A stretch of DNA of 64,000 bases, from assembly GCA_022820665.1 (NCBI GenBank), contig JAJEFB010000031.1, forward strand, positions 186,001 to 250,000, written 5' to 3'. This document shows positions 16,689-25,942 of the stretch, piece after piece; position 1 is the stretch's first letter; each line of letters opens with the position of its first letter. Origin of the DNA: Anaerolineae bacterium (GTDB lineage: Bacteria; Chloroflexota; Anaerolineae; Aggregatilineales; Phototrophicaceae). The position numbers and the translations under genes were made by a program. The notes below the pieces were generated by a model. The model saw nothing but the letters and a program-made list of their open reading frames with translations, was not told the DNA's origin and did not search any database.

Positions 16689-17885
16689 TCAAGACTTGGC
16701 GCCCTTGCTGCCCTTTATGCCGCGTCGGCTGGCGACTGATACCAGATTAGTTTGATAGTCATACATGTTGCGGCGTTTTTCAGCGTGCGCTTCGCGCGCC
16801 AGGTCCACCAGCCTCTGGACCAGCTGGCTTGGCGACAGCCCTTCTTCCCGCCAGAGATAAAGCGCGAGCGAACCGGGCATGGTATTTATTTCGTTGAGAT
16901 AGATCTCGTCCTGCTCAGGTCTTACGAGAAAATCAATGCGCGCTATGCCGCGACCGTCGACAGCCTGGAAGGCGCGCAGGCTCAGCTGCTGCAAGCGCGT
17001 CGTTAGCGCATCGTTGACCGGCGCCGGGATTATCCGCTCGGCGCTCTTCATGCCTTCATCCCCGCGCAGATACTTGTCCTCATAGGACAGGAAGTCGTCC
17101 CAAGACAGAGGCTGTTCCAAGGTCGAAGCCTGAAATTCGTCGCCGAAGCCAATGACTGAACAATTGATCTCGATGCCGTCGACGATTGCCGGCTCAACCA
17201 TGATGCGCCGGTCGAAATTGGCGGCGATGTCGATACCAGCGCGCAGCAAGGGCAAGGAATCCGCTCGGCTGATTCCGATGCTGGATCCCAGCGTCGCGGG
17301 CTTGATGAATAGAGGAAACGCCAGGCTTTGCTGGATCTCTTCCAGCACTTGATCGGGCTGGTTTAGCCAGCTTTCGCGAGAGAATACGAAGTCATCGAGA
17401 ACTGGGACATCAGCCTGGCGGAGCACCATCTTGGTCATAGCCTTGTCATTGGTCAGCGCTGAACCCAGCGTGGCGTATCCTACATAAGGTACGTCCGCCA
17501 ACTCTAGCAAACCCTGGAGACTACCGTCCTCGCCGTGCGTGCCGTGCAGCGCCGGAAAAGCGACATCAATGCGCTTGACAGCGCTCTTGCTGAATCTGCC
17601 TGCCAGAGGATTCACGATCAGACCATGATGGCGGGTATCCGGCGATAGCAGGCAGGATGCGACTCCTTCCAGTTGCAGCAAGCCCTTGTTTGCAAAATTG
17701 TCCAAATCAAGCAGGGGGTCGCCGGTGAACCAGGCACCGTCGCGGGAGATGTAGACCGGAACAAGCTCGTATAGATCTTCGGGAAAGGCTCGCATTATCT
17801 GGTGCCCGGTCACAATGGACACATCATGTTCGACGCTGCGGCCGCCAAAGATGACCGCCACGCATGTTCGCCGGCGCTCGCTCAT
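16689..17885 (-). CDS. ddl: D-alanine--D-alanine ligase
   Basis: A 398-residue ATP-grasp ligase that joins two D-alanines for the peptidoglycan stem. VIFGGRSVEHDVSI (12-25) opens the N domain, KPATLGSSIGI forms the nucleotide loop, and RIDFLVRPEQDEIYLNEINTMPGS carries the metal ligands. The omega-loop region reads SYEDKY, as in ordinary D-Ala-D-Ala ligases, not the pattern of D-Ala-D-Lac (VanA-type) enzymes. The last 40 residues are a basic, low-complexity tail. It follows the MurF-like gene by 96 bases, consistent with supplying its dipeptide. Confidence 0.93.
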   Translation of the reverse strand: MSERRRTCVAVIFGGRSVEHDVSIVTGHQIMRAFPEDLYELVPVYISRDGAWFTGDPLLDLDNFANKGLLQLEGVASCLLSPDTRHHGLIVNPLAGRFSKSAVKRIDVAFPALHGTHGEDGSLQGLLELADVPYVGYATLGSALTNDKAMTKMVLRQADVPVLDDFVFSRESWLNQPDQVLEEIQQSLAFPLFIKPATLGSSIGISRADSLPLLRAGIDIAANFDRRIMVEPAIVDGIEINCSVIGFGDEFQASTLEQPLSWDDFLSYEDKYLRGDEGMKSAERIIPAPVNDALTTRLQQLSLRAFQAVDGRGIARIDFLVRPEQDEIYLNEINTMPGSLALYLWREEGLSPSQLVQRLVDLAREAHAEKRRNMYDYQTNLVSVASRRGIKGSKGAKS

Positions 17886-17981
17886 GAACTCTTCCCGGGT
17901 CCTTGCTGAATCAGTGCAGTACTATGCAAGTTTTGACCAATGATGTCAATAAGGTTTCATGGGGGTACCCAAGCGGCGCGT

Positions 17982-19631
17982 CTAATAGGTATCCGGCAGG
18001 TCATTCAGGAATAGCACGGTATCGTTCGCCCTCAGGTTTTGCCGGTACCATGCCACCGATTCCGCCAAGGTTTCATACACTTGTACGCGAGCCATGTCAT
18101 ATCCGGTCGAGCGAATACCTTCAAATACTGGCTCGGTTTGCTCTCTGCCAATTAGGATGATATCGGTGGCGTATTCGCAGGCAAGGACGCCCAGTTTGCG
18201 GTTTTCCTCCTCTTGCAAATCGCCAAGTTCTATCATGCCCGGCGTGATCAGCAGCCTTTTGCCGTCTTTGTACATGCCCAGCACCTTTAAGGCGCTGACG
18301 ATACCTTTCGGATTGGCGCTGTAGGCGTCATTGATGATGGTGATGCCGGAAGCTGTCCTTTGCCGCGCCAGTCGACTCTCCGCGGGTTTGAGCGCCCCGA
18401 TTCTGATGGCAATATCGCGCAAAGGGATGCCTTCGTGAAACGCGACTGCGACGCAGAGCAGGAGATTAGTAACATTGTGTTCGCCAATGACAGGCGTGCT
18501 TAGCTGCGCTTGCTCGCCAGACGCGACATTGGCGACAGTGAATCGGAGGCCGTCCAAACTTTCTTCAATATCAGTCGCGATCCAGGTCAGGTTTTCGCGA
18601 CGCGCTTCATCAAGGTCTAGTTCTCGGCTCACGGACAATCGAGTCTCAGGGTGGCTCATGGCGATCATCTCGCGAATAAAGGTATTGTCCCAGTTGAAAA
18701 CGCCGACTCCGTCGTCCTTGAGATTCTTGATGATTTCGTATTTGGCGCGCATGACATTCTCCAGCGAGCCAAATCGCTCAAGATGTTGCGGACCTATTTC
18801 TGTGACAATCGCAATGTCGGGCGGCGTCAACTGACAGATGCGATCAATCTCGCCCGGTACATAGGCGCCCATTTCGCTGATGAAGTATTCCGTTCGGTAA
18901 TCGTCGACGAGATCGCGATTGATCGCCAAAGAGATCCCCATAAGCGTGTTGTAGCTCTTTGGCGTCGCATATGCGCGATATCGCAAGCTCATGATGTCGC
19001 GCAAGAAGTCTTTCGTCGTTGTTTTGCCGTAGCTGCCGGTGATTCCTATGATTCTAGGCTTGGTCGCGTTCAGTACCGAGCGCGCCCGCGACAGGTAGCG
19101 CTGCCGCTGGTAACTCTCGAAGGGCTGCATAATCAGGTTGCCTAAGGTCAGCCATATTGGCGCCAATAAGAAAAGGAAAAAGCCCGACGTAGCGATTGCT
19201 ATCGGGGAAATCCGGAGCAACTTCAATTCTTCAATGACATTTATCGCCAGCACGAAGGATGCCACCCCCGCGAGGGCAGCGCATATGGCAGCGGCCGCCA
19301 TCATGCGCTTGACACGGCCCGTGCGGACAAGCGGCTTTTTGATTTCCTGTTCTTGCTCCGGCGAGACGGCGAAGAGAGTTGCGACAAGCATGATCAAGTG
19401 TGAAAAAGCGCCGTTCGGCGCTTCGCCCAGGACGACAGCAATTGCGCTGCCGAGGAACCAGGCGGCCAGCGCGCGCCTGGGCAAGAGATACCGCGGCGCG
19501 CGTCGAAGCCACAGGAAAAAGCGCCGGCTCATGTATTCTTCGATCTGATAGAAACGAGCCAGTCGGTAAATGCGAAGCCAGGTTCCAAGCAGCCAAACAG
19601 CCGCCAGCGCTATTAGCAAGAGACTCAGCAC
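17982..19631 (-). CDS. membrane-anchored MurF-like Mur ligase
   Basis: A 549-residue Mur ligase in which the usual N-terminal UDP-sugar domain is replaced by about 190 residues of membrane sequence: hydrophobic segments near 2-18, 53-70, 77-90, 110-132 and 143-168. Then come the ATP loop GITGSYGKTTTK (196-207, Lys203), SEMGAYVPGEIDRIC, GEHNVTNLL and the C-terminal ligase domain with INDAYSANP, a MurF hallmark. Between ddl and an alpha/beta hydrolase it most likely adds D-Ala-D-Ala, or a related group, to a cell-wall precursor at the membrane. CapB-like gamma-glutamyl ligases are a less likely alternative, since they lack this C-terminal domain. Confidence 0.82.
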   Translation of the reverse strand: MLSLLLIALAAVWLLGTWLRIYRLARFYQIEEYMSRRFFLWLRRAPRYLLPRRALAAWFLGSAIAVVLGEAPNGAFSHLIMLVATLFAVSPEQEQEIKKPLVRTGRVKRMMAAAAICAALAGVASFVLAINVIEELKLLRISPIAIATSGFFLFLLAPIWLTLGNLIMQPFESYQRQRYLSRARSVLNATKPRIIGITGSYGKTTTKDFLRDIMSLRYRAYATPKSYNTLMGISLAINRDLVDDYRTEYFISEMGAYVPGEIDRICQLTPPDIAIVTEIGPQHLERFGSLENVMRAKYEIIKNLKDDGVGVFNWDNTFIREMIAMSHPETRLSVSRELDLDEARRENLTWIATDIEESLDGLRFTVANVASGEQAQLSTPVIGEHNVTNLLLCVAVAFHEGIPLRDIAIRIGALKPAESRLARQRTASGITIINDAYSANPKGIVSALKVLGMYKDGKRLLITPGMIELGDLQEEENRKLGVLACEYATDIILIGREQTEPVFEGIRSTGYDMARVQVYETLAESVAWYRQNLRANDTVLFLNDLPDTY

Positions 19632-19716
19632 TGTTCAGTCACCCACAGGATGCAAGCGCATTATAAGGTCTATCCACGAATAGACAACAGGACGGCGAAG
19701 CGGGCGCTTCGCTCTA

Positions 19717-20511
19717 TCAGGTGATTTGGGATTCGTCATTTGAATACAGCGCGTTCATGATTGACGCGGTCCTGCGTGCATAGTCAAGATAGGCGTAGTG
19801 GCCCGCGCCTTCATGCACGATCAAGGCGGCGTCGGGAATGGCTCTTTCCAGTTTCTCGCCCATCCATAGAGGCGTTTCCATATCGGCGTCGCCCCATATC
19901 AATACTGTTGGCACATTCACTCTGTATGCCTTGGGCAGCAGGTCTTGATTAACTACATTGACCAGGGTTTTGCGCATGACGTCCGATGCGGATTGAAAAT
20001 CCGGCGAAGCGTATCTCATGTTGTAGCGCCCCCGCAGGTACTCGGCGATTGGGGCAGCGCCGAGACGGTTCAAGCCATTGCGGACAGACCGATACACCCG
20101 CAGGCGCAATTGACTGGTCAGGGGCTGCTTCGCTTTGATGCCGGCGCTGTTTGACAAGACCATGCTTTTGAGGCGGTCACTATAGTCAGACCCAAGAATC
20201 AAGCCAATGCGCCCGCCCAGCGAATGACCGAAGTAGTGAACTTGCTCCAGGCCGTGTAAATCCAGATAAGCGACGCAGAACGCAGCGTAGTCGAAGATTG
20301 AATAAGGAGCGGGCGGTTCGGCGCTCGCGCCGAAACCGGGCAAATCCAACATATAGAGTTGATAATCAAAGCCTTCCAGGATTTGCGCCAGGGGCCCCAA
20401 CAATTCAAGATTGGCGCCCCAGCCATGAATCATCAGCACCGGGGCGCCCTTGCCGATGACGCGTTCGCGAATCTCCAGACCATGGACGACGATGCGCCGG
20501 GTATTGTCCAA
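19717..20511 (-). CDS. alpha/beta hydrolase
   Basis: A 264-residue alpha/beta-fold hydrolase: oxyanion segment IHGWGAN, nucleophile elbow GHSLGG (Ser near residue 118), acid in WGDADMETP and catalytic His in GAGHYAYLD. The substrate is unknown. It starts seven bases after the radical SAM gene stop and lies 85 bases before the MurF-like gene. The run hydrolase-MurF-Ddl suggests a link to cell-wall precursor or lipid chemistry, but this is context only. There is no signal peptide, so it is cytosolic. Confidence 0.82.
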   Translation of the reverse strand: MDNTRRIVVHGLEIRERVIGKGAPVLMIHGWGANLELLGPLAQILEGFDYQLYMLDLPGFGASAEPPAPYSIFDYAAFCVAYLDLHGLEQVHYFGHSLGGRIGLILGSDYSDRLKSMVLSNSAGIKAKQPLTSQLRLRVYRSVRNGLNRLGAAPIAEYLRGRYNMRYASPDFQSASDVMRKTLVNVVNQDLLPKAYRVNVPTVLIWGDADMETPLWMGEKLERAIPDAALIVHEGAGHYAYLDYARRTASIMNALYSNDESQIT

Positions 20512-20517
20512 GGTGGG

Positions 20518-22443
20518 TCAACCAATGGCGCTAAGCGGAATCGAGACTTGTCGGGCGGCGCGCCGTTCGCTGATCGGTGTGACCGGCGGGCATTCCCAAG
20601 CCTGGTCTTCTGTGCTTGAACGTTCCTTGGCGAATTTCGGCAGGATGCCGCAGGCGAAGCATTTGTCGCGGCAATCGACGCGCGTCTCGCGCTGGATGCT
20701 CATGAGGTAATCTTCTTTGAGGAACTTCTTGTGTATGCCGACGTCGATATGATCCCAAGGGAAGACTTCGTCCAGATTGCGTTCGCGGTAATTGTAAAAG
20801 TCCGGATCAAGGCCGCAATCTTCAAAAGCCTCTAGCCATTTTTGATGCCGATGCTGATCTTGCCAGGCGTCAAATTTGCAACCCAGTTCCCAAGCGCGGC
20901 GAATCACCCTACCCACTCGGCGATCGCCACGGCTCAGCCAGCCTTCAAACTCGCTGCCGTCATAGTCATTCCAGCGCAGGTGCATGCCGCCCCGGCGCAT
21001 CTTCCGCTTCAACAGCGACTGCTTCTCTTCGACCTGGTCGCGTCTGTCCTGGGGCACCCACTGGAAGGGCGTGTGGGGTTTGGGAATAAAGGTGCTGACG
21101 CCGACGTTGAGTGTGGCTTTCTTGCCAAGAATCTTGGTGCCTTCGTTGAGTGTTCGCAGGCAGAGATCGACGATTGCCTGAACGTCCTCCAGAGACTCGT
21201 CTGGATGTCCGATCATGAAATAGAACTTGATAGTGCGCCATCCGCGCGAATAAACGTCTTTGGCGGTCTGGATCACCTGGTCGTCGGGCACGTATTTATT
21301 GATCATATCGCGCATTTTCTCGGTAGCAGCCTCTGGCGCGAAGGTGAAGCCGCTGCGGCGCGTATCACCGAGCTTTTCCAGAAGGTCGGCGCTAGCGCTC
21401 TCGATGCGCAGGCTGGGCAAGCTCAAGCTCAAGCCCGCGTCCTTATAGACGCGGTTGACTTCTTCCGCAAGTTCTTCAACCCAAATGTAGTCCGAAGAGG
21501 ACAAGCTCAATAAGCTGATCTCCTCGAAACCTGTACTTTGCACGATCTCTTCGATTGCCGACATGATCTCGTCAACCGGGCGCTCCCGTACCGGGCGCGT
21601 CACCATGCCGGCATGACAGAAACGGCAACCCCGCGTACAGCCGCGCATGATCTCGATCGGGGCTCGGTTATGGACGGTGTCGACGTTGGGAACGATGAAC
21701 TTGGTGAAGGGCTTGGGCAATGAGATCACGATCCGTTTGAGCACGCGCTCAGGAATGCCCGGCTGATTGGGCTTTGTGGCATATATGGCGCCATCCCGCT
21801 GATATTCGACGTCGTAAAACCGCGGCACGTACATGCCCTGGATTTTGGCAAGTTCCTTGAGTTGCTCGTTTCGGGTTTTGTTCTTCAGTTGGCCCATCAA
21901 GGACGCGATCTCAACGATGATCTCTTCGCCTTCGCCAATTACAAAGGCGTCAATGAAGTCCGCCATTGGTTCCGGATTGAAACAGGCATGGCCGCCCGCG
22001 ATCACCAGGGGATGGCTCTGATCGCGCTCACGGCTCAAAACGGGCATGCCAGCCAGGTCGATCAGATTCAAGGCGTTGGTGTAGAGTTGCTCGTAGGGCA
22101 AGCTGATGCCGAGGACATCAAATTCACAGACCGGATGTTTGCTCTCAAGCGAATACAACGGGATCTCGCGCTCGCGCATGATCGCTTCCATGTCCAGCCA
22201 GGGCGAAAAGACACGCTCAGCCAGCATATTTTCCTGCAGATTTACCTGGTGGTAGAGGTTCATAATGCCCAGGTTGGACATGCCCAAATCATAAATGTCC
22301 GGGAATGCCAGGGCGACCTTGATTTCTGTGGTGTCCCAGTCCTTGACGACGCTGTTGTATTCACCGCCGACGTAGCGTCCCGGTTTTTCCACTTGTAACA
22401 GGAAGCGATCCAATTTAGGCTCGATCAAAGCGGAAGGCGTCAT
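20518..22443 (-). CDS. B12-binding-type radical SAM protein (TIGR03960-like)
   Basis: A 641-residue radical SAM enzyme. The N-terminal part (PDIYDLGMSNLGIMNLYHQVN, GGHACFNPEP) matches the cobalamin-binding-like domain of this family. The [4Fe-4S] motif is CTRGCRFCHAG near residue 275, and the C-terminal half ends with a cysteine-containing CRDKCFACGILP motif. Homologues are often fused to, or adjacent to, a DUF2344 protein; here that partner lies 2.7 kb away at 25200-25862. The reaction is not established. It heads the minus-strand run hydrolase-MurF-ddl. Confidence 0.87.
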   Translation of the reverse strand: MTPSALIEPKLDRFLLQVEKPGRYVGGEYNSVVKDWDTTEIKVALAFPDIYDLGMSNLGIMNLYHQVNLQENMLAERVFSPWLDMEAIMREREIPLYSLESKHPVCEFDVLGISLPYEQLYTNALNLIDLAGMPVLSRERDQSHPLVIAGGHACFNPEPMADFIDAFVIGEGEEIIVEIASLMGQLKNKTRNEQLKELAKIQGMYVPRFYDVEYQRDGAIYATKPNQPGIPERVLKRIVISLPKPFTKFIVPNVDTVHNRAPIEIMRGCTRGCRFCHAGMVTRPVRERPVDEIMSAIEEIVQSTGFEEISLLSLSSSDYIWVEELAEEVNRVYKDAGLSLSLPSLRIESASADLLEKLGDTRRSGFTFAPEAATEKMRDMINKYVPDDQVIQTAKDVYSRGWRTIKFYFMIGHPDESLEDVQAIVDLCLRTLNEGTKILGKKATLNVGVSTFIPKPHTPFQWVPQDRRDQVEEKQSLLKRKMRRGGMHLRWNDYDGSEFEGWLSRGDRRVGRVIRRAWELGCKFDAWQDQHRHQKWLEAFEDCGLDPDFYNYRERNLDEVFPWDHIDVGIHKKFLKEDYLMSIQRETRVDCRDKCFACGILPKFAKERSSTEDQAWECPPVTPISERRAARQVSIPLSAIG

Positions 22444-22519
22444 CAGATTAGCGAAGCGCTCCTATGTTTTGGAATCACAATACTGAAATTATATCCTATG
22501 CTGGCAGGCTTGTGTAGCG

Positions 22520-23572
22520 ATGAGAGATCTATGCGCCGTTGCCTGCCTACTGGTTTCGTTCTTGCTGACGACGGCGGCCAACATCGCGCAAGAATACGGC
22601 GGGGCGATTTCCGCGGACAACTTGTATCGATTGCGTCCGCACGATCGAATTGACTTCGCAGATTTTGACGCCAAGCTTACTATCGGCTGGTTCGCAGCCA
22701 ATGACGACGCGACCGAATTCCTGTTGTTTGACCAATCAGGCGAGATTTATGACATTTCGTTTTCAGATGATTCGCGGCGCTGGCTCAACCGGCAGGAGCA
22801 AGGCGCGCAGCCATTCGCCCTAATTGATGGCATACAGATGCAGGGCGAGCCCATAATCCTGCATCAGTTGGATGGCCAGTACTTTATCAATGAATACAAG
22901 CTGCGGAAGAGCCATGTTCCTGTTGCGCTCTATCACGGCATTTCAGAAGGCGGTCTGTTTGTCGAGGCGACTGATGATGACGGGCGGACGCAATTCCTGC
23001 GCTACCGGCTGGATCATGAAACAGGTGATCTTAGCTTGCAGGATGTGATTCCGTTTCCGGACCGGGTGGGTGATGCGCCCGCCATGCGGATAGGCAGAAT
23101 AAACTTTCCTGTGGTGATCGTGTCGGCTTTGGCGGAAAGCAGGTTGTATTTCGACATTTATCCTGATTCCTTCAACGAAGTCGGAGCCAAGGAATTTCAA
23201 CTCGTCAATGGTCCGGCCGTTTTCGGCGCGGTCAACGCGCCGGCAGCCAGCCATCTCGCCTGGACGAACCCGTTAAGAGAGCAACTCAAGCTCTTGGATC
23301 TGGGCACAGGTGAAAACCGAATTGTGGCGGCGCTTGATGGAGCGTATCCACAATACCTCTTGCTATCCCAGGATGCGAGCGCGGTTCTGGCAGTGAATCT
23401 GGATTTCCAACCTGCTGTAGTCGCCTGGAGCGCCGAAAGTGGCCAGCGCTACGACCTGGGACCGTATCGAGAATGTGGCAGAATTCCGGATAAAGTTGAG
23501 CTCAGCCGGGACGGACGGGCGTTGATAATTGGCTGCGATACGGGTCTGGAAATATGGCGAGTATTTGAATAA
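22520..23572 (+). CDS. secreted beta-propeller-like protein of unknown function
   Basis: A 350-residue protein with a short signal-type N terminus (LCAVACLLVSFLLTTAANIAQ), suggesting export. The remainder is strand-rich with recurring units such as GWFAANDDATEFLLFDQSGEIYDI and LLLSQDASAVLAVNLDF, reminiscent of WD40/YVTN beta-propeller blades. No catalytic motif is recognised. It is divergent from the radical SAM gene and followed by a repeat element beginning right after its stop codon. Confidence 0.65.
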   Translation: MRDLCAVACLLVSFLLTTAANIAQEYGGAISADNLYRLRPHDRIDFADFDAKLTIGWFAANDDATEFLLFDQSGEIYDISFSDDSRRWLNRQEQGAQPFALIDGIQMQGEPIILHQLDGQYFINEYKLRKSHVPVALYHGISEGGLFVEATDDDGRTQFLRYRLDHETGDLSLQDVIPFPDRVGDAPAMRIGRINFPVVIVSALAESRLYFDIYPDSFNEVGAKEFQLVNGPAVFGAVNAPAASHLAWTNPLREQLKLLDLGTGENRIVAALDGAYPQYLLLSQDASAVLAVNLDFQPAVVAWSAESGQRYDLGPYRECGRIPDKVELSRDGRALIIGCDTGLEIWRVFE

Positions 23573-23573
23573 C

Positions 23574-23673
23574 AGCCGCCCGGCGCATAATCGGCAGAAA
23601 AGATCCCAGGAATGTCGCGTTCACAGATAAAAGCAAGCTTTCCCCTTGCGCGCGCAAGGGGTTTGTCAATAAA
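23574..23673 (+). repeat. dispersed repeat family B, copy 1
   Basis: The element begins right after a stop codon, shares CCAGGAATGTCGCG (23606-23619) with two other loci (40427-40520 and 53258-53319), and ends in GGTTTGTCAATAAA. It contains the perfect 20-bp palindrome CCCCTTGCGCGCGCAAGGGG at 23642-23661. The DinB gene starts 13 bases later. Confidence 0.65.
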
Positions 23674-23685
23674 GGAGAGACAGGC

Positions 23686-24189
23686 ATGATGTTGACAGCG
23701 GTTCGCACATTGTTCGATTACCACTACCGGGCTTACGACCAGGTTTGGTCCTCTGTTATGGAATTGAGCCGGGAACAATTCGTAAAAGAGTACGATTACT
23801 CCGTTGGATCTGTTCGCAATCAACTGGTGCACGTGATGAATGTAGATGACCGCTGGCTGTTGCGTCTTCAGCATCAGCAACCGACGGAGAGTCTCGCCTT
23901 CACGGATTTTCCGGACCAGCAGTCGGTGTGGCAAAGATGGGTTTCAATTCGCGGGAGCGTCCAGGATTATGCGCTTGGACTGAGCCGCGAACAGTTGGAG
24001 CGGACTGTGGAGCTTCATTTTCCCGGACGAGGAGGCAGGCGCCACAATACACGATGGCAAATCTTGCTGCATGTGGTCAATCACGGGACTGACCATCGCG
24101 CCCAGATTCTGGCTCTGCTGCATGACTTGGGCGGTCAAACCTTTGAGCAAGATCTCATTCTACATTTGTGGTCCCAGGAAGAGAGTTGA
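23686..24189 (+). CDS. DinB family protein
   Basis: A 167-residue four-helix DinB/YfiT-like protein. Conserved histidines that normally bind a metal can be seen in HVMNVDDRW near residue 48 and in HVVNHGTDHRAQI near 128-140. Members act as thiol-dependent transferases or are uncharacterised stress proteins; the substrate is unknown. The ribosome site AGGAGAGA belongs to the end of the preceding repeat element, so the repeat may supply translation signals. It converges with psuG, one base apart. Confidence 0.83.
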   Translation: MMLTAVRTLFDYHYRAYDQVWSSVMELSREQFVKEYDYSVGSVRNQLVHVMNVDDRWLLRLQHQQPTESLAFTDFPDQQSVWQRWVSIRGSVQDYALGLSREQLERTVELHFPGRGGRRHNTRWQILLHVVNHGTDHRAQILALLHDLGGQTFEQDLILHLWSQEES

Positions 24190-24190
24190 G

Positions 24191-25102
24191 CTACAAGCGA
24201 CTCAGTTCCCGCGCGATCTGTCCAGCGACTCTGGCATTGTTGACGAGCAAGGCGATATTCGCTTCCAGAGAACGTCCGTCTGTCAGCTGACTGACACGAT
24301 TCAGGACGAAGGGCGTAACGGTGTTGCCTGTTATCTCTGCCTTTTCCGCCTCGCGGGTTGCCTGCTCAATGGCTTTCTCCGCAATGGCGGCGTCCAGAGC
24401 CTTGTCCGCAGGGACCGGCACGGTCACGAGTATGCCGTGTAGGGCTCCCAATTCTTGGGCAGCTTGAATTATTCGCGCCGCTTGAGCCGCGGAATCCACG
24501 CGCTGGTCAATTGGCAATCCGCTGCTCAGCGCGTAAAAGGCTGGCAAGCTGTCGGTCTGAAAGCCGAGAATCGGCACGCCTTGCGTCTCCAAAACCTCGA
24601 GCGTGAGCGGCAAATCGAGGATGGACTTCGCGCCGGATGACACAACCGCTACATGTGTGCGCCCGAATTCGATCAAATCGGCCGAGACATCTTGCGGCTG
24701 ACCGCGATGAACGCCACCGATGCCGCCGGTTGCGAAGACCTTTATGCCGACCATGTCCGCGACGATCATTGTTCCCGCTACGGTAGTGGCGCCGGTTTGA
24801 CGCAGCGCGAGCGCGATCGGCAAATCGCGCCGGCTGCATTTTCGGACGCTGCCTTCCGGCAGGCTCGCCAGGTGATTAATTTGCTCCTCGGAGACGCCTA
24901 TGACGATGGCGCCGTCCAGGACAGCGATCGTGGCGGGCATTGCGCCACCCTCACGAACCGCCGCTTCCATCGCCAAGGCAGTTTCCACGTTGAGCGGAAA
25001 GGGTAATCCATGCGTGATTAAGGTCGACTCCAAGGCGACGACTGGCTGGTCCTTACCAAGCGCTGCTTTTACATCTGGACTGACATGTAAAGGCTCGGGC
25101 AT
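24191..25102 (-). CDS. psuG: pseudouridine-5'-phosphate glycosidase
   Basis: A 303-residue PsuG: it reversibly splits pseudouridine-5'-phosphate into uracil and ribose-5-phosphate. Family blocks are present in order: ALESTLITHGLPFP (24-37), the catalytic-lysine region VRKCSRRDLP, TTVAGTMIVAD, FATGGIGGVHRG and VVSSGAKSILDLP. The C-terminal GNTVTPFVLNRV is also typical. No psuK kinase gene is adjacent, so pseudouridine phosphorylation must be encoded elsewhere. Confidence 0.94.
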   Translation of the reverse strand: MPEPLHVSPDVKAALGKDQPVVALESTLITHGLPFPLNVETALAMEAAVREGGAMPATIAVLDGAIVIGVSEEQINHLASLPEGSVRKCSRRDLPIALALRQTGATTVAGTMIVADMVGIKVFATGGIGGVHRGQPQDVSADLIEFGRTHVAVVSSGAKSILDLPLTLEVLETQGVPILGFQTDSLPAFYALSSGLPIDQRVDSAAQAARIIQAAQELGALHGILVTVPVPADKALDAAIAEKAIEQATREAEKAEITGNTVTPFVLNRVSQLTDGRSLEANIALLVNNARVAGQIARELSRL

Positions 25103-25199
25103 GAATCTCGCTTTCTTTTGCTCAGGTAATCAGACGCGATCTTAGCGCGTTGTCACGCCGACAAATTTGTCGAGCCAGGCAGCTTCACCCGAGACCCCG

Positions 25200-25862
25200 T
25201 CAATCAGGCAGCATGTGCAGTTTAAAGCGATGCACAGTATGGTGGTAGTCCGCCAAGCCCATTTGCTCGATAAGCTGATCGGGACGCAAATTGCCACGAT
25301 CGCCGACCGAAAGATGCGCAATCAGGTCACTGTCTCCGTCCACACGTAGATCAATGATCAAAGGACGCAGATCCATCACGCTGCGTCGTCGTTTTCTGAT
25401 TCGTTCGACTACGATGCTCTCTCGCTCGAGAATATCGTCAATGCTTTGATCGAGAAGGGCAGGGTCCAGGGCATCGAGAAAACTCACGCGGTATTCAGCG
25501 CTTGTGATCCGCGATTGCATTGTCGATTCACGTAAATCAATATCCTGGATGCGGTGGATGGACAATCCGGCGGGCGCCACCCGTAAAAGGCATTGAGCCA
25601 ATTCTTCCGTTTGCAGGTCAATCGTCTCGCGCAAGGCGATATCGAGAATTTCGCATTCGCTTGTGATCCCAAGCGGCAGGGGCATCGCCAACTGGAGGCG
25701 CGGCCTGGTATTGAATCCGCGTGTATATAGGATTGGCAGCCCGGCGCGGCGAAGCAGGCGTTCCCAGATTTTGGCGACATCGAGACTGCTGGTGTATTTG
25801 AGCGGACCCGATTTGCCGAAGGTGATGCGAAGTCTTTGCGCAACCGGCGAAATATGTGTCAT
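25200..25862 (-). CDS. DUF2344 / TIGR03936 radical-SAM-associated protein
   Basis: A 220-residue protein matching the small partner of the TIGR03960 radical SAM family: RLRITFGKSGPLKYTSSLDVAKIWERLLRRAGLPILYTRGFNTRPRLQ is its conserved opening (about 9-56), followed by AMPLPLGITSECEILDI. The function is unknown; co-occurrence suggests an RNA or cofactor modification step with the radical SAM enzyme. Here the two genes are unlinked by three other genes, though on the same strand. Confidence 0.85.
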   Translation of the reverse strand: MTHISPVAQRLRITFGKSGPLKYTSSLDVAKIWERLLRRAGLPILYTRGFNTRPRLQLAMPLPLGITSECEILDIALRETIDLQTEELAQCLLRVAPAGLSIHRIQDIDLRESTMQSRITSAEYRVSFLDALDPALLDQSIDDILERESIVVERIRKRRRSVMDLRPLIIDLRVDGDSDLIAHLSVGDRGNLRPDQLIEQMGLADYHHTVHRFKLHMLPD

Positions 25863-25878
25863 AGGCGCTTAAGCCTGA

Positions 25879-25908
25879 TTGGATAGGACGCAATGTCTAG
25901 GGTACAAT
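25879..25908 (+). promoter_or_regulatory. probable sigma-70 promoter for the small membrane-protein pair
   Basis: TTGGAT (25879-25884) and TACAAT (25903-25908) with an 18-base spacer lie 35 bases before the start at 25943. Confidence 0.5.
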
Positions 25909-25942
25909 ACTCGTCGCATCCCGATTAGACAATGGAAGGATA

